Source: Ramazzottius varieornatus
Lineage: Eukaryota; Tardigrada; Eutardigrada; Parachela; Ramazzottiidae
DNA: 64,000 bases
NCBI GenBank assembly: GCA_001949185.1
Contig: BDGG01000008.1
Location: 555,648-619,647, forward strand
Direction: 5' to 3'
A program made the position numbers and the translations under genes. The stretch's first letter is position 1. Each line of letters starts with the position of its first letter. Of this stretch, positions 56,012 to 64,000 are shown piece by piece. The notes beneath the pieces were generated by a model, which was not told the DNA's origin, did no database searches, and saw nothing but the letters and a program-made list of their open reading frames with translations.

Positions 56012-57837
56012 ATGGATAACAGATGTAAGCCTCTTTATTCTTCACGGCTGGTTTGCATGAAAATATTCGCCCTCATCATTCGCCCTGTGCATGTGCCACA
56101 TGCGATGCAGCCTGTTTTGGCGTTATTGGAAGTAAAAACTGTCACGCTCATCCTTGGTTGTTTTTTTGTAGCTGGAGGAAGAAGACGCAAACGCACTACT
56201 CCTCTGGCAACACGTAGACCGGAAACTCGTTCTCGCGGCCGCGGTAGAAATAGATCTGTAAGATTGACTTCAAGAGCCTGTTTTCTCAGAGTACTGTACG
56301 CGAGTACTGTAAATTAATTATCCAATGCGAGTTTCAAATTACGTTGTATTTAGATTGTAATTTAGCAGGCCGCACTGTATAAAGTAAGGATGCGATATTT
56401 CCGTAGGCTGCGCAAGCTCGAAGCTGTGTCCGAAGCCGTCCTCCTCTTTTTGATATTGCGGATATTTCAGTGGAAGACGACCTGCCGCCACCTGTATCTC
56501 GGACATCACGCTCGAGAAGTCCCTGCAGTCACGGAGGCAGGCGAAGTGTAACTAGAAGCAGAAGTCGAAGTCCCAGGAGAAGTCTCCGAAGAAGTCCTAG
56601 AAGGAGCCCTAGGAGAAGATCAGTCGCGCAGGATTCCGGCTCTTATTGTTGCTGCGGAAGCTGTCATTGTGCCAGCCCAAACAAAAGAAGTATCCCCGCC
56701 CGAATCGAACCAGTAAGGTTAACAGAATATGTTAGCAGTGTTTGACAGTATCGTATGTTCGACAGTACGTGTTCGACAGTATCTTGATTAATAATATTAT
56801 TTAACGTTGTTCTGTTATTCTGTAGAGGGAGGAGAGCGGCAGGTCTCGAAGTCGGAGCCGAAGTCGGAGCCAGTGCCGGAGAGATCATCTCCATCCCGTC
56901 ATCACCGCGAACGGGGATGTTGAGATTCGTGCCCCCACTGGCATCAACGACGAGGAAGACGGAGTGGTGCTCATTCATAAAACCACAAACGGATCGGTGA
57001 TAGTCCGAGGTCTGAAAGAGGGCTGTGGGGACGCCACCATCGGCGGCAAACCTATCCCGGCGAATCAGGTAGCCAAAGGCGTCGAGTTCCACTTCCAGAA
57101 TGCGAGTGCGTCAAGGTCCTACTGTACAGTGCGGGATCAGGGCACGGATCCCCTCGAAGACACGGTGTGCGGTGTGACCAAAATCACTCCACAAAAATCC
57201 TTGGATCTCCTGGGTGGCGTGGAAGTTCGCTTCGACCACCATACCTTTCCTCTAAGTCCGAGACACCATATAACTGAGTCGAACGGGACTGACTCTTATG
57301 ACAGTGAACTGCGGCAGTGTGGAGCGCCGCAGCCTTCTGCGCGAAATACCTTTCCTCAGCCCAGTGAACCCTCGTGTAAGCCGACGAGGCAGCGGAGTAC
57401 CAGCAGGAGCAGAAGTAGAGAGAGAAAGCGAAATAGACCACCAGACCCAGAAGTGAGCTCCGACAACATGTGCCATACTGTGGTGCCCAACATGTGCGCA
57501 GGTAATTGTGTTGTGTCGTATGGCTGTAGTGAAATTGATGTAGAATTATCGATGGCGTTACCCGCTTTACTAACCATTCACCGGTGTTTCAGGTCCTCCA
57601 CGGAATGTCTGTATTGAGAACTGCAGGTCGCCGTGGACGCCTTCCCTTTCCTGTAGTTGCCTTTGCCACGATCCAGACCGTGATGTGGCATGGGTATCTT
57701 GGCCAATTTTTGGGCCAAGAATAGCTGCGTGGATTCAGGATCACAGAAGGTGTATCGTGAACCGAATGCGGGCCGAACAGGCTAGACGGTTACAAAACTT
57801 ACAATGTCATGTAAGGGACCAGTGTAGTGGTTCGTAG
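56012..57837 (+). CDS. SR-repeat protein with unknown central domain and Cys-rich tail
   Basis: Not a family I can name. Five exons in phase: 56012-56024, 56172-56257, 56407-56712, 56826-57501 and 57593-57837; 441 residues. The start exon is only MDNR plus one base before GTAAGC. Exons 2-4 carry RS/SR runs (RSRGRGRNRS, TRSRSRSPRRSLRRSPRRS, GRSRSRSRSRSQ) typical of splicing factors and other nuclear RNA-binding proteins, but I see no RRM. A more ordered block follows (GVVLIHKTTNGSVIVRGLKEG, GVEFHFQNA, LLGGVEVRFDHHTF), probably beta strands, then a second SR segment (RSTSRSRSRERKRNR). The last exon is Cys/Trp-rich (NVCIENCRSPW, SCSCLCHDP, VAWVSWPIFG). The tail stays open over 81 codons in the predicted phase, which supports the model. 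It lies between two transporter paralogues. Confidence 0.7.
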
Positions 57838-58179
57838 CGCTCCGCTGGTTCTGCTCTTAGGGTTTCTGTTGTTTCGCGGTCTTAATCCATTGTCTGTGAT
57901 CTTTCTTCTTAACTTTTTGAACATTTTTTTATCGTCTCCTTATCGCTTTTGAATTTTCCAACGGCATGTTTTCGTTCAGATAATGATATCAACGGTTGGA
58001 ACGCCCGCAAACATCATTACTGATATCCGGCTTCCGATAGTGGAACTCGCACAAACGGACGGTAGACTGGGCTGCGGGCTACCAGCGGTGCACCACGCGC
58101 TGTAAGAAATGGGTCCCTCGTCGGCCCATCGATACCTATCGTCTCGTTGAAGGGAAAGTGTTAAATAATAGTTTGTAGC
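57838..58179. other. Spacer before transporter 2
   Basis: Short spacer holding a 3' UTR and the transporter 2 promoter or 5' UTR. No coding exon is seen. Confidence 0.4.
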
Positions 58180-60400
58180 ATGACAAAGATCGAATCTTTC
58201 GATGATGTGCTGGAGACTGTTGGTTCTTGGGGAAAGTACCAAAAGCTCATAGTGTTCCTCATTCTACAACCGGCACTCTTTCCTTGCGCTTTCAACTCTT
58301 ACAATGCGGTCTTTATGGCGGCCACACCTTCGGATTATTGGTGTCGTTTACCTCTGGCGGAAAGTGCGCAACTGAACGAGAGTTTTATCAAAAGATACCT
58401 TTTACCACAAGAACTACGAGAAGGACGACTACAACACAGCCAGTGTAAGGCATATCCTGAACTTTACCACAACGAGACAACCTTCCAGCCGGAAAACAGT
58501 TCGCTTCCGGTTGACTGCGCAGAGGGATGGAAGTACGACCAGTCCGTTTACAAAGACACAGTAGTGGTGACTTTCGACTTGGTTTGCGACCGTTCCTTAT
58601 TATCAGCTGCGTCTTTCGCGATAGCAGCGGTTGGCGGTATTGTCGGAACTATGTTCTGGGGAATTTTGGCGGATAGATATGGACGGAAAATCTGCTATTT
58701 TTCCATCCTGATGTTTCAGACGATATTCTCTCTCGCCACGGGGTTCGCTCCAAACTACTGGTGGTACTGCGCTTGCCGCTTTTTTGTAGGCTCGACCACC
58801 GCTTTCATATATTCCTTAAGCTATCTCTTGAGTGTGGAACTTACGGGACCGGACACACGTTCACTTCTGTCCGTGATCTGTTCTGCAGGATATACTCTCA
58901 GTGTCTGCGTCATTGTTGGCATTGCTAGCGCAGCGAGGTCGTGGCAACTCCTCAGCTTCGTTTCGGCTTTATCTTTACTACCTCTGTTTTTACTATGGCC
59001 TTTCTTTCCGGAATCTCCACGGTACAGTTATCTTATCTTATTCATAGTCTACATCGTATGGTAACAACAGATTGCGTTTCCCACAAGGTGGCTGCTTCTG
59101 AATGGACGGTACCGGGAGCTCCAAGACTATCTGCGAAAAGCCGCGCGGATAAATGGAAAGGTGTTGTCCGAAGACTTCACCCGGAATCTGCCTCGTACAC
59201 TGAGGAACCTGAACTCTTCATCCGCCGACGACGCCACCGAAAAACACTCCACGTGGGATTTGTTTCATACACCGCACATGAGGAAAAAGACTTTAACTTT
59301 GATATTCGTAAATTTCTGTATGACGTGTGCCGGTTCAAATACATCTTTCCAGATAGTTCGCCGTCACGAAAATCCGATCTGCTTCTAATTGATGCTGGAT
59401 GGTTTCAGGTAACCACGGAGTATTCACGGGAATAAACTTGTAAGTTTAAAAGTCCTCAGTTTTGTATATACATTCATGCCGAATTTTCTTCTGTGTGAGC
59501 AGGTACGCGCCCGGCTTTGGAGATAATCCTCATCTAAATTCGCTCTTCAGCGGACTGGTGGAGTTCCCACCCTACATCTTCGCGACTTTCATTTGCGATA
59601 AGTATGGTCGAAGGGCTTCCATTTCCGCAGGGTTACTATTAGCCGCAGCATCCGCCCTCACAGCAGTGGGCGTGCCGGAAACAGCAGCCACGAGCTTGCT
59701 ACTCCTCACTCTGGCGACCAAGTTCTTCATCACCTTCACGTTCATGCTCGGAGAACTGCTGGAAGAGGGTTCGTTACGATGTTTCACAACCGTACGAAGC
59801 AACTGCTGTTATCCTTTAAATTGTTAGAAATCTTTCCCACCGTGGTTCGTGCGGAAGGAGCCTCGTTGACCATTATCATGGCCAGTTTTGCCGGCGCTGC
59901 TTCGCCTTTTGTGGTAGGTCCATACAAGATTATAATATCGACAAATTTCGAGTATTCTCAGCCCTCTTATCATGAACAGGTGTATCTTAGACAAGACCTC
60001 GTGGTACTACCCTTGGCGATATTCGGCGTACTATGTTTCGCTGCAGCAATAGCTTCCCTGTTCTTGCCTGAAACTTTGGGCATTGAACTCCCACAAGTAA
60101 AGCACCTCCGGCTACCCTTAAAATTGGTCTAAAAATTTTGCGGCGTTGTTGTTGTTGTTGTTGTTGTAGACTTTGGCAGATGGGGAGCGGATTGGAAAAA
60201 ACATGACGTGGGGTGAGATATTCTCCTGGAGGTTACCAAAGAATTTACGTTCTAAAGCAGCCAGACAAGCACATTCCGGTACGTTTACGGAGAGCTGGAA
60301 CAAAAATAGCGCCCTTCCTTTGGAATACCGATCGCGACCTACTGATCTCGACCAGACGGAACCAGGCCTGCTTTCGCCTATCCCAGAGGGATTTCCGTGA
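58180..60400 (+). CDS. SLC22-like organic ion transporter 2 (MFS)
   Basis: Seven exons in phase: 58180-59021, 59088-59326, 59409-59439, 59503-59768, 59828-59913, 59980-60096 and 60170-60400; 603 residues. It is a close relative of the transporter at 52.8 kb: LIVFLILQPALFPCAFNSYNAVFMAATP, a glycosylated first loop ending VTFDLVCDRS, LADRYGRKICYF, FFPESPR, LFHTPHMRKKTLTLIFVNFC, GVFTGINLYAPGFG, EFPPYIFATF, EIFPTVVRAEG and FLPET. The whole N-half is one 842-base exon, whereas the paralogue splits it into five. A 31-base exon (59409-59439) encodes NHGVFTGINL. The acceptor of the last intron follows a (GTT)n repeat. Substrate unknown. The ATG at 58180 starts just before the family-typical FDDVLETVGSWGKYQK. 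Confidence 0.9.
60144..60168 (+). repeat. (GTT)n microsatellite at a splice acceptor
   Basis: About eight GTT units run directly into the AG of the last acceptor of transporter 2, taking the place of the pyrimidine tract. Confidence 0.8.
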
Positions 60401-60774
60401 TTCTGTATTTGAGAGCCAAAAACAGTTTCGGATAACCTCAGTCGCCTCAGTACATCGGAGCCGCAAACTCCGGAAAACTATCACATTACGAACTCTGTAG
60501 CTAAATCGAAAACGGTCTACTCGACACTTAATGCTTTCCGAGTGAAATTTCAGACCATCGTACGCCTAAGATCAAGTTAAAACCCAGAAACCGTTAAAGG
60601 AAAGTCTTGACCTGTAAAATGCAGCTAAAGAACTCGGAAACCATTTGGGTTCTCACATGCCGTAAGAATGAACGAAAAGACTATCCTTACCATGCGGTCT
60701 TACAGAACATCTAATCCCAAAACTTCACGCAAAACCCTGAAGAACTTCAAACAACAAATAGCGACGCCGTTAAA
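60401..60774. other. Convergent spacer
   Basis: 3' ends of transporter 2 (+) and the minus-strand locus. No other feature is seen. Confidence 0.35.
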
Positions 60775-62542
60775 TCACCTGGAAGAAGTTTCCAGCCTTC
60801 CGGCCTTGGAGTCCTGACCAGTCTGACCGCGAGCTGCTTCTTCCTTCTCCCCAATCAGTCTGGGCAGCCAAACTTCCATTATGAACTTGTCGGGGTCGGG
60901 GCAAGGTGCCGGTAGCTTGACTTCGGTTTCCCCCTCCATTCGTTTCTGCTCCACCAGAAAGTTGAAGTACGCCCAGGAAGGAGCCTTTTTTCGGACAGGC
61001 GTCTTGCAGTCGACCTCCGTGCGGAAGCTCATCCTCATCTAAAACAGAATGTCGGTTGAATCCGCTCCAAGTTGGTAGAATATTGAAACGTGCAGGCAAA
61101 TGAATTGAGCTAGATCTTTATCACAAGTTACGCACTCTTTCAATAATATCACTAGCTGGATGGGTGCGCCACTTGGTAAAGCGATCTGGTCCAAAGCATT
61201 TACACAAGCCTCAGATATTCGGTCTGCTGTCGCGTGGAGGACGAATGTAGTCTGCGGTCTTCTTGATCGACTTCACGGAAAGAACTCGCGATCTTTTTTC
61301 CACTTCAGGCTTGATGGGCATCCGCAGGCAAGGTCGCCGCCGATGTAGAAGTTCGGCACGAAGGAAAGTGGTGTACGAGCCTCTTCTTCCCTGAGTTTCT
61401 GCCCTTCGGCTACGACCACCTGGCACAATGGGTCCATGATGTCGTCTCCCATGAAAAAGTCTGAAACAATAGTAGTGAAATTGATATATCGACGAACGGA
61501 TGCAAAGAATAGTAAGTTGGTCGTACCTTTGGTGGTAAGTTGTAACATTCCGTTTGAACCATGCAATCGAAGATCTTTTCCTTACGGTAGATGTTGAGAG
61601 CCTCAAGCTTCTCCTGGTAGTGGGCCAGGTGCTTTTCCTAGGTCCAGTTAGCTTCATCTCCCAGGACAACCCCAACGTGACGAGGAAAAAGTCGCTCATA
61701 CTGTACTTGGGAAGTTAACGCGGTAACTGGCTTTTTGCAGCAGACACGGTGGTGATCAGCTTCCTGAAGGGAAAAGAGACGATTGTAGTTGCACTGAGGC
61801 AGTTTCTTGCCATAACCAGGAGCCTACTCAAGAAGAAACTGTTACAGAAAATATAAACACTGGGCTGTGAGCTGTCAAGCAGTAAAACAGATGCTTACCC
61901 GTGTGCACTGGTTGATATGGTCCTCCTTTCGGGTGCCGAAATGATGAGCTGGGTTGAAAAGACGCTGTAAAACCGAAGACTATTTTGATAAGGGAAGTTA
62001 CTCCAAACTTACCGCGTCCACATGTAAGTTAATGTGAGGTGATTCTAGATTCTGTTGTTCATTACTGACCTGAATTGAGTCACATTCTTTTCAGCTGGAG
62101 TTGTCCATAACGCCAACCTGGGAGAGCCAAAAGATAACCAGAAGTGGCCATAACGCTTCCCACAAAGCCTACATTAGCGTGCGCGTCGAACTGTTGAAGA
62201 AAGTCTTGTTGACGAGTGCCTTGCCGTTCATTGCGTACTGCGAAGAGCCGTTCGTGGCCACGGATTCTTTGACTTCTTTCTTCGGACCAGCAGCTTCCTT
62301 CTTTGAACTCGCGATCACCGTCTTCGGACCAGTTTCGTCTTGCTTCGGCACTGTCGCTTTACCTCCGCGGGATTGTCGCGAATGATCTTCCGGATACAAA
62401 ATGCCTGCTCACCGTCTGCGGTTTCCGGACGGAGCTTCCTGATACCCACTACACTATTTCCGGATGCCCTCTCCAGAAGAGGCCTAGCAGTGTTCCCCGC
62501 CTCGTGCATGTTTCCAGCGAGTTCTGAATCAGAAGACAGCAC
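60775..62542 (-). pseudogene. Unrecognised minus-strand gene, probably degenerate
   Basis: Several exon-like blocks look protein-coding but do not join cleanly. The last block, 60775-61038, is preceded by a good acceptor and reads WAYFNFLVEQKRMEGETEVKL and IMEVWLPRLIGEKEEAA before TGA. The block at about 61270-61460 reads GDDIMDPLCQVVVAEGQKL, then FVPNFYIGGDLA, but ends in TGA, while another frame stays natural beyond (MPIKPEVEKRSRVLSVKSIKK). The block at about 61520-61700 reads YERLFPRHVGVVLGDEANWT, then an in-frame TAG, then EKHLAHYQEKLEALNIYRKE in the same frame. Further upstream, 62169-62399 is Lys/Gly/Ser-rich and 62315-62542 begins with several Met. A stop inside one exon and an apparent frame change in another suggest a decayed gene or sequence errors. 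I do not recognise the family. Confidence 0.4.
61125..61174 (+). repeat. Foldback repeat copy 12
   Basis: AAGTTACGCAC and GTGCGCCACTT arms around CACTAGCTGGATG, with the right flank GGTAAAGCGATCTGGTCC. It lies between two probable exons of the unrecognised minus-strand locus. Confidence 0.7.
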
Positions 62543-64000
62543 AAGTTACGAAAGTCAAGCCATCGAGCAAGGAGTCCAACAAAGAGGGACTGAGTGGAGT
62601 CTGGACTTTGGTCAGCTTGTTTGCCGAAAGAAAATGGAAGACAAAGCAAGCTTTACATTTCTGGCCCGGGTGGACGGGTGTGCGAGCCTGCGGGGGTGCC
62701 AATCACGGATCGGCTAGGGCCGGAAATGGTGGAAAAACGACCACCCTAAATGGCTCTGATAAACAAGACGTGGAAATTTCCATCCTGGAAGAACAGGGTG
62801 GGAACGGCGGGATGGAAACGCTGGGGACAAGTGATCGGTTAGATTACCGGTTTTCCGTGACATCAGACCCGAAAATCACATGTTCTAAAACTTCCTGGTG
62901 TCTGTTTCAAGGGTTCCCAGTTGACCACCTCATTTGTACCCTGGAGAGTAGCATTCCCTCGCATCTCGGTCACACACCGTCAGCCAGTGCTATCCTGCAA
63001 TGCCACGAAGAGTACTCTGTGACGTCAGTATATCGAAACTGATAAAAGACATCAGTTCGACGGTCCCAGTTACTGGAATTACCCAGGGCGGTGTGTTAGT
63101 GTACCGCCCTAGTTTCAGAAACAGGGAATCCTTTTCAAATTTTCAGTGCTTCGATTACGCAAGGACAGACGCAGTAATTCGGTAGTTTTTTTTCTGTTCA
63201 GAAGCAAATATCAGACCAGGTTAATTGAAGGACGATACGCACCACTGCGGACAGGTAGCTCTACGTATCACCGATTCCTGACTCGACACCTATATTTTCA
63301 GGTCTTAATATAAAACCCTCGCTTGCATGAAACCGCGCGAACCGTCAGGCCAGATTCAGACTGATGACTGTCCATAAGTGTGGCCCGTCCTCGCTTTCTT
63401 GAGAAACTGAAACAAGCTGCTCAAATCAAATCGTTCTGTGACAATGCCATGGGGTCGACAAATTCGACAAATACGTTTTATGCTAGTGACATGAATAAAC
63501 TACAGGACTGCGCAAACACTGCGACTCTGGTTTTAGTAACTAAAACGGAGATGCAGAGTATTCCAAATGGTACTTAAAAGTGACGAAATTTCAAAAGCTA
63601 TGGACGGCGGTAGCAAAATCGAGTTTTCTGTTAAATGAAACGACAGCGCTACCGCTGGGCCCATCATATGCGGAGTTTTGCCGAAACCGCGACTCTCGTT
63701 TGCTAGTTGCATCAGAATTCCCGACTCCACACTAGCGCGACGTCGCGTCTAACAGTTCACAAAATCGACATTAGCATAAAACCGTCTTACCGTGGTACAA
63801 CGTCTTGGCTGGAAATTTGTGATCAATATTCCGGTTTGGATAGTCTACGAAAGCACCGAACAAAGTTATCATTGACCTTGTTTTCAAGGCGCAAATATTT
63901 CGGAAAAAGTCCGGTGTGCTTCCTCTGTTTTTCGCTGGCGAGAAATTTGTGGTGTGGCTTCGAAGACGCGTTTGAAATGCGAGTTGTACTGGATGGTCAA
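62543..64000. other. Right end of the window, no supported gene
   Basis: A 144-codon plus frame (62608-63042) is the longest here, but it shows no domain, no good splice context and no family likeness. No RNA gene or repeat is evident. Confidence 0.35.

Noticed and set aside
56680-56720. B-box-like GGTTCGATTC on the minus strand
   Set aside because: The T stem does not pair and it lies in a coding exon of the SR protein.
1-64000. CRISPR arrays, bacterial operons or prophage
   Set aside because: No regular spaced repeats and no uninterrupted gene clusters; all supported genes are spliced animal genes.

Overview
This is animal DNA. Genes are split by many short introns with GT/AG borders (most 55-250 bases, a few longer) and encode families found only or mainly in animals: ecdysone receptor, tetraspanin, aminergic GPCR, GRAF-type RhoGAP and SLC22-like transporters. 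The ecdysone receptor points to a moulting animal (Ecdysozoa). Compact introns plus a UV damage endonuclease gene, which most animals lack, make a small ecdysozoan such as a tardigrade my best guess, but no single feature proves this. All exon models were built by eye from open frames, splice consensus, codon phase and remembered family sequences; none has transcript support.

Layout. 0.8-1.0 kb: a small secreted cysteine-rich peptide gene interrupted by an in-frame TGA (+). 1.5-2.7 kb: cyclin K (-). 3.9-12.6 kb: ecdysone receptor EcR (-) with three alternative 5' coding starts. 12.6-23.4 kb: a gene-poor stretch. 23.4-24.1 kb: SAYSD1 (+), convergent with eIF3 subunit h (24.4-25.9 kb, -). 26.7-31.2 kb: a BAR-PH-RhoGAP-SH3 protein of the GRAF family (+). 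32.0-34.1 kb: a UV damage endonuclease (+) with a leader-like N-terminus and a histone-H1-like tail. 36.3-39.1 kb: an aminergic-type GPCR (+). 39.8-41.0 kb: a novel secreted Gly/Met/Asn-rich protein (-) with a tandemly duplicated mini-exon. 41.8-42.9 kb: a tetraspanin-like fragment (-). 44.0-45.4 kb: a complete tetraspanin (-). 46.7-51.6 kb: an FG-repeat nucleoporin (-) with a 50-base assembly gap in one intron. 52.8-55.6 and 58.2-60.4 kb: two SLC22-like transporters (+) flanking an SR-repeat protein with a Cys-rich tail (56.0-57.8 kb, +). 60.8-62.5 kb: an unrecognised, probably degenerate gene (-).

Scattered through introns and spacers are at least twelve copies, plus one half copy, of a short foldback repeat. 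Its arms are near AAGTGGCGCAC and GTGCGCCACTT and its central loop is conserved. It averages one copy per 5 kb and looks like a small non-autonomous repeat family.

The genes do not form a pathway. They are ordinary neighbours on a compact animal chromosome: transcription and hormone control (cyclin K, EcR), translation and ER quality control (eIF3h, SAYSD1), membrane traffic and signalling (GRAF, GPCR, tetraspanins, transporters), nuclear transport (nucleoporin) and DNA repair (UVDE). The items most worth pursuing are the UVDE fusion architecture, the Gly/Met-rich gene with near-synonymous duplicate exons, the three EcR start exons, the TGA-interrupted cysteine peptide, and the foldback repeat family.
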